Assembly: GCF_965228935.1 (NCBI RefSeq)
Contig: NZ_OZ245846.1
Span: 2,790,001-2,854,000 of the forward strand
Length of the DNA stretch: 64,000 nt
Direction of reading: 5' to 3'
DNA from: Ulvibacterium sp965228935
Lineage (GTDB): Bacteria > Bacteroidota > Bacteroidia > Flavobacteriales > Flavobacteriaceae
Every line of letters starts with the position of its first letter. The first letter of the stretch is position 1. A model generated the notes under the pieces. It was not told where the DNA came from. It made no database searches and was given only the letters and a program-made list of their open reading frames with translations. Both the position numbers and the translations under genes were made by a program. Below are positions 35,539 to 44,695 of this stretch, piece by piece.

Positions 35539-37407
35539 ATGGAAGAAAAGAAAATAGACATCAATTCTATAATCGGCTTTGTGCTCATTTTTGGGATACT
35601 CATTTATATGTTTTATCAAAATAGGCCAACCCCTGAAGAATTGGAAGAGGAAAAGGCCAGACAGGAACAGGTTGAGGCCGCTAAGGCGGAACAGGAGGAT
35701 GTTCCCCAAAATGTTACGGACGCAACCCCGGCCATCGACCTTCAAGACTCCTTGGCCGTGGCCAACTATAAAAATACAATCGGTGCTTTTGGATATACGG
35801 CCGTATCGGATGCCACCACCCGATTGGAAAACGATTTGGTTTCCTTGGAAATAAGCAATAAAGGAGGCCAAATTACGGAAGCCAGAATGAAGCAGTTCCA
35901 TACCTATGATTCTATACCCGTTTATTTGATAAAGGATGGCAACGCCTCATTTGGATTGACTTTCTCCACTTCGGATAATAGGGTGTTGAATAGCCAGAAT
36001 CTGTATTTTGAACCATCGTTATCCCAAAATGGTGACAATACGGTACTTTCCATGAAGGCTAAGGTGTCCCCGAACCAGTTTTTGGAATACCGCTACGAAA
36101 TGAAGCCCGATGATTACATGGTTGGATTTACCGTACGTTCACAAGGTCTCAATGGGATATTAAACACCGGGCAACCCATACATATGGAATGGAACCTTAA
36201 GGGTATTCGCCATTCCAAAAGTATTAAATACGAAAACAGATATACACGGCTAACGTATAGCCATGAGGAGGGAAAGATAAGCAAGCTTGCCCAAGAGAGT
36301 GATGATGATGAGACCGAGGAAGACGTAAAATGGATATCCTATCGTCAACACTTTTTTAGCTCCATACTGGCGACCAAGAATAGTTTTAAGGAAGCCGACT
36401 TATCCTCCAAAAACTTGGTAGAGGAAGAAAGCAAGACTGCGGCATTTACCAAAATGTATAGTTCCAAAATACCTGTCGACCCAAGTGGAGGGGAGTTGTC
36501 CTTGGATATGGATTGGTATTATGGCCCGACCGATGTTGCGGTGTTGGATGATTACAAGGATTATGACTTGGCAGATTCCATTCCCTTTGGCTGGGGAATC
36601 TTTGGTTGGATCAACCGATACATCTTTACACCCTTCTATTCTTTTTTGAGTTCTTTTTTACCCTTTGGTATTGCCATTGTGGTAATGACCATTTTGGTAC
36701 GTTTGGCCATGTCCCCGGTTACCTATAAGTCCTATCTTTCCCAGGCCAAGATGAAGGTGTTGAAACCTGAAATTACCGAGTTGGGGGAAAAGTATAAGGA
36801 CAATGCCATGAAAAAGCAACAGGAAACCATGAAGTTGTATAACAAGGCGGGCGTTAGCCCTATGAGTGGTTGTGTCCCGGCCCTATTGCAGATGCCCATT
36901 TTCTATGCTTTGTTTATGTTCTTCCCAACTTCCTTTGCCCTACGTCAAAAATCGTTCCTTTGGGCAGATGACCTTTCGTCCTACGATACCATTTTTGAAT
37001 GGTCGGCAAATATTCCGATAATTTCAACATTCTATGGAAATCATGTGAGCCTGTTTCCGATCTTGGCCTCTGTCGCCATCTTTTTCTATATGATGATGAC
37101 CACTGGCCAGAATATGCCGCAGCAACCCGGGATGCCCAACATGAAGTTCATCATGTATCTTATGCCTTTTATGATGTTGATCTTCTTTAACAACTATGCC
37201 AGTGGGTTGAGTCTGTATTACTTTGTGTCCAATCTTATCACCATTGGAATCATGTTGGTAATTAAAAGATTTATTCTGGACGAAGATAAAATCCATGCCC
37301 AAATACAGGAGAATAAAAAGAAGCCTAAGAAGGAGAATAAATTTCAGCGTAAAATGCGCGAAATGATGGAGCAGGCCGAGGAGCAAAAAAAAGTAGGCCG
37401 GCGTTAA
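35539..37407 (+). CDS. yidC: Membrane protein insertase YidC
   Basis: YidC inserts proteins into the inner membrane alone or with SecYEG. The 622-residue protein has an N-terminal helix (IIGFVLIFGILIYMFYQN), a large periplasmic domain (about residues 70-340), and the insertase core with YIFTPFYSFLSSFLPFGIAIVVMTILVRLAMSP and GCVPALLQMPIFYALFMFF. A basic tail (KKKPKKENKFQRKMREMMEQ) follows, as in many Bacteroidota. A terminator lies 20 bases downstream. Confidence 0.97.
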   Translation: MEEKKIDINSIIGFVLIFGILIYMFYQNRPTPEELEEEKARQEQVEAAKAEQEDVPQNVTDATPAIDLQDSLAVANYKNTIGAFGYTAVSDATTRLENDLVSLEISNKGGQITEARMKQFHTYDSIPVYLIKDGNASFGLTFSTSDNRVLNSQNLYFEPSLSQNGDNTVLSMKAKVSPNQFLEYRYEMKPDDYMVGFTVRSQGLNGILNTGQPIHMEWNLKGIRHSKSIKYENRYTRLTYSHEEGKISKLAQESDDDETEEDVKWISYRQHFFSSILATKNSFKEADLSSKNLVEEESKTAAFTKMYSSKIPVDPSGGELSLDMDWYYGPTDVAVLDDYKDYDLADSIPFGWGIFGWINRYIFTPFYSFLSSFLPFGIAIVVMTILVRLAMSPVTYKSYLSQAKMKVLKPEITELGEKYKDNAMKKQQETMKLYNKAGVSPMSGCVPALLQMPIFYALFMFFPTSFALRQKSFLWADDLSSYDTIFEWSANIPIISTFYGNHVSLFPILASVAIFFYMMMTTGQNMPQQPGMPNMKFIMYLMPFMMLIFFNNYASGLSLYYFVSNLITIGIMLVIKRFILDEDKIHAQIQENKKKPKKENKFQRKMREMMEQAEEQKKVGRR

Positions 37408-37427
37408 TTCGGAATTACATAATATTT

Positions 37428-37462
37428 AAAAAACCTTGAAATTAGTTTTTCAAGGTTTTTTT
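37428..37462 (+). terminator. Terminator after yidC
   Basis: AAAACCTTGAA and TTCAAGGTTTT pair across a short loop, followed by a T run. Confidence 0.85.
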
Positions 37463-37538
37463 ATGCCATTTGCTTTTATGCATATTAAACCTTATCCCAA
37501 AAACGTTATCTAAGACGTAACCATCAAATGATTTTAAA

Positions 37539-38087
37539 ATGAAAAACATAAAATATGGTATTGCCCTTGTTTTAGTGGCATTCCTTTTTTCCGGGTATCA
37601 GGCCGAAGCTCAAGTAAGACGACCAGTAGTGAAAACAGTAAGGGTCAACAAAAAAACAAAACGTAAAGTAAGAAGGCACAACAGAAGGGTAAGACGTAGG
37701 ACATTGAGAAGGTTACCTTCGGGTAGTAGGGCAGTGGTTTTTAGGAATGTTTCCTATTATCCCGTAAGAGGAATGTTCTTTGTTGCGAGAAAGGAAGCTT
37801 ATGTAAGGGCCTTTCCACCAAGAGGCTTCCGATTACGGGTATTACCGGTTTCCGCGGTTACTTTACATGTGCTTGGCACAAGATATGCCTATGCCGACGG
37901 GATATTCTATCAAGGGAAGAACGATGAATATGAAATAGTGGATCCTCCTGTGGGAGCTGTGGTTAAAGAGCTGCCGGAAGACGCTGAGGAGATTGATTTT
38001 GAGGGAGTCTCGGTTTATGAACTTAATAATGCCCTCTATGAGGCCGTAGAGGATGGTTATGAGGTTATTGACCTTTTGGAAGATTAA
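37539..38087 (+). CDS. DUF6515-like secreted basic protein
   Basis: The 182-residue protein has a signal peptide (GIALVLVAFLFSGYQAEAQ), then a strongly basic stretch (KTKRKVRRHNRRVRRRTLRRLP, about residues 39-60), then a beta-rich domain with repeats of the form VTLHVLGTRYAYADGIFYQGKNDEYEIVDPPVGA. That pattern (gxxYYyxxGvfY...YxVVxPPxGa) matches the DUF6515 family of envelope proteins of unknown function. The acidic C-terminus (VIDLLED) contrasts with the basic N-terminus. Confidence 0.78.
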   Translation: MKNIKYGIALVLVAFLFSGYQAEAQVRRPVVKTVRVNKKTKRKVRRHNRRVRRRTLRRLPSGSRAVVFRNVSYYPVRGMFFVARKEAYVRAFPPRGFRLRVLPVSAVTLHVLGTRYAYADGIFYQGKNDEYEIVDPPVGAVVKELPEDAEEIDFEGVSVYELNNALYEAVEDGYEVIDLLED

Positions 38088-38110
38088 TACCGAAAAGTTG
38101 TAAAAAGACA

Positions 38111-38139
38111 AAAAGCCCTGACATTTCGTCGGGGCTTTT
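38111..38139 (+). terminator. Terminator after the DUF6515-like gene
   Basis: AAAAGCCCTGAC pairs with GTCGGGGCTTTT across a 5-base loop, with one T-G pair. Confidence 0.82.
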
Positions 38140-38292
38140 GCTTTAAATAGAGGTTTAGTCTGGTAAGATTTGGGACAGCAAATATGGGACGTAAATTCCG
38201 CCAAAAAAAAATGAAGTTGTAAAGTGTCCTTTTTTGTATGCTAACCTGTTGGAAATTGATGTTTGGGATTTTACCAATTTTAGAAAACGACA

Positions 38293-38326
38293 CAAAAAAA
38301 CTCCCAAGGAAAACCATCCTTGGGAG
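38293..38326 (-). terminator. Terminator of the five-domain fasciclin gene
   Basis: CTCCCAAGGA and TCCTTGGGAG form a 10-base-pair stem with a 6-base loop. On the minus strand it is followed by a T run (38294-38300). Confidence 0.88.
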
Positions 38327-38366
38327 CTTTAACTAACCAAAATTTATCAACAAACTAACCAACTTT

Positions 38367-40874
38367 TTAATGGCTTGGAGGATTCAACGCATCCAGAACG
38401 GCTTGGGGCAATAGTACTTTGTCAATAAGGTGAACAATACCGTTACTGGCCATTTGATCCGGACCTATTACATTGGCATCCGTATCCGTTTTGTCACGAA
38501 TGTCAATATCATGTCCATGGACAATGGCAAATAAAGACTCCCCTTGGACGGTACCAATTTCCTGATGGTTGGTAAGCGAAGAAGATTCTACCGCTGCACC
38601 AGACACTACATGATACGTCAAAACTGCCGCCAATAAATCCTTTTCTGCTTGGGTATCGAAATCGGCAAGGCTATGGTAATCATCTCCCAAGACATCCAAT
38701 AAGTCTGCAAAAGCCTTATTTGTGGGAGCGAATACCGTAAAGGGGCCATCCCCGCTTAGCACATCTACCAAACCGGCATCTGCCTGAATCAGTGCTTCTA
38801 CCAATAGACTTAAATCATCAACGGACTGAGCCAATTGTACAATATTGGGTGTAGGCGGATTTAGGATATCCAAAACCTCTTGGGGCAACAATACCTTGTT
38901 TATAATATGTACCACTCCATTGCTGGCCTCAACGTCAGGGCCAATAACCTCTGCTTTCATGTCCGTTGCATCCTTTATGAAGACCCCGCCATTTATCTTT
39001 ATGGTAACGTCCTCTCCTTGCTCCGTAGTAATCTGCTGCCCATCCATTAACCCGGAAGAGAAGGCAGCGGTTCCGGCCACAACGTGGTAGGTCAATACCT
39101 TTACCAATAGGGCTTTTTCCTCATCGGTATCAAAATCGGCCAAGCTATGGTAATCATCGCCTAGGGCGTCCAACAAGGCCACAAAAGCATGATTGTTTGG
39201 AGCAAAGACCGTAAATGGCCCTGTTCCACCAAGCACTTCAACCAAACCGGCGTTGGCCTGAATCAAAGCCTCGACCAATAGATCCAAATCATCCGTTTCC
39301 ACAGCAATTTCAACAATGGTCTTTAAGGTCATGGCGGTTAACAAATCCAAGACTTCCTGAGGCAACAATACCTTGTTGATTACATGCACCACTCCATTAC
39401 TGGCCTCAACATCGGGGCCAATGACCTCTGCTTTCATATCCGTTGCATCTTTTATGAAGACCCCGCCATTTATCTTTATGGTAACATCCTCTCCTTGCTC
39501 CGTAGTAATCTGCTGCCCGTCCATCAACCCGGAAGAGAAGGCAGCGGTTCCGGCCACAACATGATAGGTCAATACCTTTACCAATAGGGCTTTTTCTTCA
39601 TCGGTATCAAAATCGGCCAAGCTATGGTAGTCATCCCCCAGGGCATCCAACAAGGCTGCGAAGGCTTCGTTTGTTGGGGCAAATACCGTAAAGGGACCTT
39701 CACCACTTAATACTTCTACCAAACCGGCATCAGCCTGTACCAATGCATCTACCAATAGTTTTAAGTCGTCTGTTTCAACAGCTAAATCAACAATGGTCTT
39801 GAGCTTCAAGGACATCACAAAATCAATGGCCGATTGAGGTAGCAATACTTTATCTATTGTATGCGCAACTCCATTGGAAGCCAAAATATCCGTTCCGGTA
39901 ATGTTCGCATCCACATCCGAAGCATCCCCGATTACAAAGGTATCGCCAGAGGCAATGATATGTAAGTTATTCTCAGGGAGTGCTGTGGGTACAGTTCCTT
40001 CCGCCAATTCTGCTGCCAATACCTCATCGGCTACCACATGATACAAGAGAATATCTTTCAATAGGGCAATCTCGGCCTCTTCATCAAAATCTTCCAAACT
40101 ATTGTAATCATCACCCAAAACATCCAATAGAGCCACGAAAGCATCGTTAGTAGGAGCGAACACCGTAAAGGGACCGTCTCCACTTAAAGTCTCTGTAAGC
40201 CCTGCTTTAATTACCGCATCCTCCAGAACGGAAAGCGCATCGGTAGCAACAACAAGTTCTACCAAATTGTCTTCTTCCCCATCATCGTTCAAGGCATCAA
40301 TAATTGCTTGCGGAAGCAATACCTTGTCAATGACATGTACCACACCATTACTTGCATCCACATTGGCTATGATTACTTCTGCATCGATATCCGTTGCGTC
40401 TTGGATAAAGACTCCATTGTCCAATTTTACCTTTAAGTTACCACCTTGCACGGTAGGCAATTCCTGTTCATTTTCCAAATCTGTGGATTCGGCGGCAACA
40501 CCTGATATGACATGGTACTGTAAGATAGTAGCCAATACCGCTCTATCTTCGTTGTCATCAAAATCGTCCAATCCATCATAATCGTCCAGTTCCTCGAACA
40601 ACGCCTTAAAAGCTTCATTGGTTGGAGCGAATACGGTAAATGGGCCTTCACCGCTTAATGTGCCAACAAGGTCGGAGTCGTCACTTTCGTCGGCTTTGGT
40701 CAGGGCGGCTACCAAATCGGTCAAAGCATCGGTATCCTGTGCGGTTTCAACAATACTTTTTTCGGCCGCCTTGGCCGGGTTACCGTCATCGTCATCGTCG
40801 TTGTCACACGACAAAACGAAGAGGGAAAAAATACTTAGAAGCAATACGCTTTTCATGTGGGATAATTTTCTCAT
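38367..40874 (-). CDS. Lipoprotein with five fasciclin (FAS1) domains
   Basis: The 835-residue protein begins with a lipoprotein signal (MKSVLLLSIFSLFVLSC; a start at 40856 would omit six residues) and an acidic linker of DNDDDDD. Five FAS1 domains of about 155-160 residues follow, each with a GPFTVFAPTN-type H1 block and an ASNG(V/I)VHxIDKVLLPQ-type H2 block. Domains 3 and 4 share an identical 91-residue run. Such proteins are surface adhesins. It is the first of three minus-strand FAS1 genes with long AT-rich leaders. Confidence 0.95.
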   Translation of the reverse strand: MRKLSHMKSVLLLSIFSLFVLSCDNDDDDDGNPAKAAEKSIVETAQDTDALTDLVAALTKADESDDSDLVGTLSGEGPFTVFAPTNEAFKALFEELDDYDGLDDFDDNEDRAVLATILQYHVISGVAAESTDLENEQELPTVQGGNLKVKLDNGVFIQDATDIDAEVIIANVDASNGVVHVIDKVLLPQAIIDALNDDGEEDNLVELVVATDALSVLEDAVIKAGLTETLSGDGPFTVFAPTNDAFVALLDVLGDDYNSLEDFDEEAEIALLKDILLYHVVADEVLAAELAEGTVPTALPENNLHIIASGDTFVIGDASDVDANITGTDILASNGVAHTIDKVLLPQSAIDFVMSLKLKTIVDLAVETDDLKLLVDALVQADAGLVEVLSGEGPFTVFAPTNEAFAALLDALGDDYHSLADFDTDEEKALLVKVLTYHVVAGTAAFSSGLMDGQQITTEQGEDVTIKINGGVFIKDATDMKAEVIGPDVEASNGVVHVINKVLLPQEVLDLLTAMTLKTIVEIAVETDDLDLLVEALIQANAGLVEVLGGTGPFTVFAPNNHAFVALLDALGDDYHSLADFDTDEEKALLVKVLTYHVVAGTAAFSSGLMDGQQITTEQGEDVTIKINGGVFIKDATDMKAEVIGPDVEASNGVVHIINKVLLPQEVLDILNPPTPNIVQLAQSVDDLSLLVEALIQADAGLVDVLSGDGPFTVFAPTNKAFADLLDVLGDDYHSLADFDTQAEKDLLAAVLTYHVVSGAAVESSSLTNHQEIGTVQGESLFAIVHGHDIDIRDKTDTDANVIGPDQMASNGIVHLIDKVLLPQAVLDALNPPSH
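38907..39179. repeat. FAS1 repeat copy (domain 4) of the 477-base unit
   Basis: This 273-base stretch encodes 91 residues identical to those encoded by 39384-39656. The offset between copies is 477 bases, or 159 codons. The DNA copies differ by scattered third-position changes. Confidence 0.9.
39384..39656. repeat. FAS1 repeat copy (domain 3) of the 477-base unit
   Basis: Partner of the copy at 38907-39179. The identity covers the segment from ALLDALGDDYHSL to ASNGVVH. Confidence 0.9.
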
Positions 40875-41152
40875 AATCTCCTGTTTTTAGTGTTAATAGT
40901 GTTTGTTCTAAAAATTAATCTGTTAAACAAAAAAATTAATATGTTCAAATAGAGAAAATCATATCTTATATCATAAAACACTATGAATAAGTTGATTTTT
41001 AAGTTTAAATCATGTCCAAAATGTTGAACATTTCATTTATTTGTTTAACATTAACAAGATACCCTTAAACTAAAATGGTTGCTTTTGTTCTATGTTTTTT
41101 ATAAAAAGTTTAACAAATTTGGAACAAATCTATCTTCTTGGGATATGGAAAT
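40875..41152 (-). promoter_or_regulatory. Long AT-rich upstream region of the five-domain fasciclin gene
   Basis: No gene is visible here. The stretch carries TGTTAAACA-like boxes at 40921-40929 and 41042-41050 (as TGTTTAACA). A 39-base segment at 41078-41116 matches one upstream of the four-domain fasciclin gene (44571-44609) at 32 of 39 positions without gaps. It probably contains the promoter and control sites. Confidence 0.6.
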
Positions 41153-41157
41153 AAAGG

Positions 41158-41184
41158 CAAAAAGAAACCGCCTCTAGGGCGGTT
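41158..41184 (-). terminator. Terminator of the two-domain fasciclin gene
   Basis: AACCGCC and GGCGGTT pair across TCTAG. On the minus strand the stem is followed by a pyrimidine run TTTCTTTTTG. Confidence 0.8.
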
Positions 41185-41210
41185 CTTTAAAATTTTGGAA
41201 AGTGGGAGCT

Positions 41211-42209
41211 TTAGTTCTCCGTATTCGGCAACATAACCTGGTCAATGAGGTGGATCACACCATTTCTTGCCTGGATATCCACAAAGCCAATGTTTACATC
41301 ATCGTTTCCGGCCCCATCTGTAATTGCAGCTATAAAAGGAGCGTTTACCTGTAAAGAGATTGTAATGTCATCGCCTTCCAAGGTTGTTAGGTTCAGTCCT
41401 TCGGAAAGACCACCACTTCTATTGTTTCCAGGAGCCACATGATGTTGGAGCACAGCTGTTAGAAGTGATTCGTCAATATCGGAAAGCGAGGACCAATCCG
41501 GATTTGAATCCAGTAGTTCGTCAAAGGCCTGATCAACAGGAGCAAAAACTGTAAAGGGCCCATCTCCTGAAAGGATTGTGGCAAAATCAGTTCCCGGAGT
41601 TGCAGTTGTGAGGGCTGTGGTCAACTGCTCAAAATTAAAGTCTTCGCCAACAAAAGTGACTACTGTAGGCAAATCGATTACCGCATCGACTATATGTACG
41701 GTTCCATTCGATGCTAAAATGTCAGCTCCGCCATTTACCACACTGGAAACTCCATTGAATTCTACGCCATCGGTAGCATCAAAATAGAGTGATAGAAAAG
41801 AGCCTGCCGTTGGGCCTTCGGCCAAAGTTGCCGCATAATTTCGTTGGAGCACTGTTAAATCACTTGAGCTAAACTCGCTCGCTATTACATGGTTCAATAA
41901 GATTTGGGTCAGGGCATCCACGGGAACATCCTGAATGGAAGTGAAATTATTCTGTCCCAAAAAGGTGGTAAAGGCCGCATTACTGGGAGCCAACACGGTA
42001 AACGGCCCACTAGCCTCCAAGTCGTCAGTTAGATTGGTGCGTTGCAATGCTTCTACCAATATGCTAAGGTCAGGTGTGGCTGCGGCCAGTTGCGCAATAT
42101 TCTCTGCAGGCCGAACGGGACCGTCATTGTCATCCGAATTACAGGAGCTAACGGCTACCAAAATGACGGCCAACGTCAAAAATTTGAATAACATAAGATA
42201 CTTTTTCAT
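41211..42209 (-). CDS. Lipoprotein with two fasciclin (FAS1) domains
   Basis: The ATG at 42209 gives 332 residues; a TTG at 42215 is also in frame. The lipoprotein signal ends in VAVSSC, followed by NSDDNDG. The two FAS1 domains span about residues 40-185 and 190-330, each with GPFTV(L/F)AP and NG(T/V)(V/I)H(I/L)(V/I)D blocks. The first domain is of the variant with an extra insertion (LAEGPTAGSFLSLYFDATDGV), also seen in domains 2 and 3 of the next gene, which shows that the proteins share domain history. Confidence 0.94.
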   Translation of the reverse strand: MKKYLMLFKFLTLAVILVAVSSCNSDDNDGPVRPAENIAQLAAATPDLSILVEALQRTNLTDDLEASGPFTVLAPSNAAFTTFLGQNNFTSIQDVPVDALTQILLNHVIASEFSSSDLTVLQRNYAATLAEGPTAGSFLSLYFDATDGVEFNGVSSVVNGGADILASNGTVHIVDAVIDLPTVVTFVGEDFNFEQLTTALTTATPGTDFATILSGDGPFTVFAPVDQAFDELLDSNPDWSSLSDIDESLLTAVLQHHVAPGNNRSGGLSEGLNLTTLEGDDITISLQVNAPFIAAITDGAGNDDVNIGFVDIQARNGVIHLIDQVMLPNTEN

Positions 42210-42433
42210 AATCAATTATTTTGAATTTTAAGTTAAAGTCGTAATATTTTTAGTAGCTATAACAAGTAAACGTAGTATTTTATGAAAAATTTAATATCCT
42301 GTACTTCGAATTAATATTGTGTCAAAATTCTTGAAAATCGGTTCAAATATCTGCTTTTTGCCTGGAATGGGAAGTAGATATGGCCCCAATTCAAACTTTT
42401 CCGCGTATTTCGATTTGCAAAACCGATTTTACG

Positions 42434-42461
42434 ACAGAGGCCGCAATTTTGCGGCCTCTGT
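42434..42461 (-). terminator. Hairpin after the four-domain fasciclin gene
   Basis: ACAGAGGCCGC and GCGGCCTCTGT form a perfect 11-base-pair stem with a 6-base loop. It lies 36 bases past the stop codon. A long T run is missing on the minus strand, so termination is likely but not certain. Confidence 0.7.
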
Positions 42462-42496
42462 GTTATATGTATAATAAGTATTCTTCGATGATAATC

Positions 42497-44401
42497 TTAG
42501 TTGGTAGTATCGGGTACCAAAACCTTATCCACTACATGGATTACACCGTTACCTGCCTGTACGTCCACGGCAATGATGCCAATGTCCGAATTTCCACTAC
42601 CGTCGGTAAGGTCTGCAATGTTGCTGTCCGTTCCGGGTAGGGTAATGGTAATGCCATCACCTTCCAAAGTGGTTGCAGGGGTAGTGCCATCCGGTGTAAG
42701 GTCCTCCGAACGTATGTTGGCTCCGGCCACAACGTGGTGTAGCAATACAGCTTCCAGTTCAAAGAAATCAGGAATCGCATCCTGCGCCTCAAGTGCCGTA
42801 TTGGTCGGGGCGAATATGGTAAAGGAAGGATCTATCCCATCGCCGTTTCCACCGGATGTTCTTGATAATATTTCTACAAAATCCGTATCCGGGGTAAGTT
42901 CGGTCAAAGCTGCAACCAAGGTAGAGAAATCCGGGTTTGCGGTGGCGAAGGTCACAACCGTAGGAATATCTATGACCCCATCTACGGCATGAATAATTCC
43001 ATTTGTAGCAACAATATTCGCCGCCGCTACACTACTTACACCGTTTATCCGAACCCCATCGTCCGTATTGATGTATAGGTTTAAATTATCGCCATCCGCA
43101 TTGGTGGCGGCTGTAGTAATGTCATATCCTGTTTCCAGGTCACCTGAAAGGGCTGCGGTTCCTACTACCACATGATTGGATAGAATATTGTCAATTTCAT
43201 TGTCACTAGTGAATCCATCAAAGGCACTATTTAGGGGTGCAAAAACCGTAAAATCCGTGTCGGTGCTTGAGAGCAGGTCTGTAAAAGTGGTATTGTCATC
43301 CGCAGTCAATAACCCGACCAAGCTGGAAAGATTCGAATTGGCCACCGCGTGATCAACGATATTGGGAAGTCCTATAACGGCATTTACGATATGTACCACC
43401 CCGTTGATTGCCTTGTTATCTGGAGCCGTTACCTCGGAAACACCATTTAAGGTAACAACGTCCGCAACATCAACTAGCATACTTAAGTTGTTTCCTCCGG
43501 CCCCGGCAGTCGATAGGGTAGAAATGTAGCCCGTACTGAGGTCGGTGGAAAGATTGGTTCCGCTTACTACGTGGTTCAGAAGTACTTGGGTCAAAACGTC
43601 TACGGGTACAGCCGCTAAATCGGCAAAGTCGTTCGCTTCCAAAAAGGCGGTAAAGGCACCATCGGTTGGAGCGAAAACCGTAAATGGCCCGTCTCCTGCC
43701 AATACTGTTGGCAAATCTCCATCGGCAGCTTGCAACGCGGCTACCAAGTTGCTTAAGCTAGGAGTGGCTATTGCCAAATCTGTAATCGATACCAATAAGA
43801 TATCGGAAAGTGCATCAAGCGCGGCTTGGGGCAAAAGTACTTTATCAATAATATGTACAATGCCATTGGCTGTCATAACATCTGCGCCAATTACCTCGGC
43901 AGCTTCACCAGCATCATCCGTAAAGAAAACCCCACCGTCCAGACTTACAGTCAAGGTCCCACCTTCAAGAGTAGTAACTGATTGGTCTGCCGTCAAATCC
44001 GTTGAGGCTACTGCTGCACCCGAAACTACATGATACGTTAGTATAGTGGCCAATAAATTTTGAAGTTGTTCACTATTGAAATCGTCCAAGGAATCGAAGC
44101 CATCCAAACGGGCTAAGAGGTCGGTAAAGGCGTCATTGCTTGGAGCCAAAACGGTAAACGTGCTATTCTCGTCACTAAGGGCCGCTACCAAATCATTGGC
44201 CGTACTTTCGTCAGCTTTTAATAAGGCGGCAACCAAGCTATTCAAGGAATCCTCTCCTTGGGCGGTCTCTACAATGTTGAGTTCATCCATGGGCTGTTCC
44301 GGAGGTGTTGTGGGCCCATTATCATCGTCTGAACAGGAAGCTACTAGGAGCAAAGCCATGGTTAAAATTGAGGAAGTAAAATTTTTAAAGATTCTTTTCA
44401 T
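42497..44401 (-). CDS. Lipoprotein with four fasciclin (FAS1) domains
   Basis: The 634-residue protein starts with a lipoprotein signal (SSILTMALLLVASC) and SDDDNG. Four FAS1 domains follow at about residues 43-205, 205-350, 350-485 and 485-633. Domain 3 has a reduced H1 block (TDFTVFAPLNSAF) and is shorter. The last domain carries an insertion (RTSGGNGDGIDPS) before FTIFAP. It is likely a surface adhesin like its two neighbours. Confidence 0.94.
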   Translation of the reverse strand: MKRIFKNFTSSILTMALLLVASCSDDDNGPTTPPEQPMDELNIVETAQGEDSLNSLVAALLKADESTANDLVAALSDENSTFTVLAPSNDAFTDLLARLDGFDSLDDFNSEQLQNLLATILTYHVVSGAAVASTDLTADQSVTTLEGGTLTVSLDGGVFFTDDAGEAAEVIGADVMTANGIVHIIDKVLLPQAALDALSDILLVSITDLAIATPSLSNLVAALQAADGDLPTVLAGDGPFTVFAPTDGAFTAFLEANDFADLAAVPVDVLTQVLLNHVVSGTNLSTDLSTGYISTLSTAGAGGNNLSMLVDVADVVTLNGVSEVTAPDNKAINGVVHIVNAVIGLPNIVDHAVANSNLSSLVGLLTADDNTTFTDLLSSTDTDFTVFAPLNSAFDGFTSDNEIDNILSNHVVVGTAALSGDLETGYDITTAATNADGDNLNLYINTDDGVRINGVSSVAAANIVATNGIIHAVDGVIDIPTVVTFATANPDFSTLVAALTELTPDTDFVEILSRTSGGNGDGIDPSFTIFAPTNTALEAQDAIPDFFELEAVLLHHVVAGANIRSEDLTPDGTTPATTLEGDGITITLPGTDSNIADLTDGSGNSDIGIIAVDVQAGNGVIHVVDKVLVPDTTN

Positions 44402-44695
44402 GATATCGATTATTAGGAATTTATGTTTAACAAATATATATTAATAGTTAAACAAAATATATTCTTTATTAAATGTTTAACAAACGAAAAATAGATTCAA
44501 TTAATTGATTTATAATATAGAAGAAGGAATCTGTGGCAAGCCACAGGCAAGATGACTCACAATTAGAAAAGTTGCTTTTGTTTATAATTTTTTATTAAAA
44601 ATTTAACAATATCAAAAATCGATGAATGTCTCAATGCATCGCTTTACCTGTTATACCAGGGTATTTTTGTAATTTTACGGGCTATACCAAGGGAG
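44402..44695. promoter_or_regulatory. AT-rich divergent region between a fasciclin gene and mnmA
   Basis: This region holds three TGTTTAACA/GTTAAACA boxes (near 44423, 44447 and 44473), a perfect hairpin CTGTGGC-AA-GCCACAG at 44531-44546, and the 39-base element at 44571-44609 shared with the region upstream of the five-domain gene. TATTTTTG at 44662-44669 is the likely -7 element of mnmA. Confidence 0.6.

Noticed and set aside
38367..44401. Long plus-strand open frames opposite the fasciclin genes
   Set aside because: They are shadows of the FAS1 genes: the codon pattern and domain motifs are on the minus strand.
44531..44546. Perfect hairpin CTGTGGC-AA-GCCACAG read as a terminator
   Set aside because: There is no T run on either strand and the two-base loop is too tight, so a protein-binding palindrome is equally possible.
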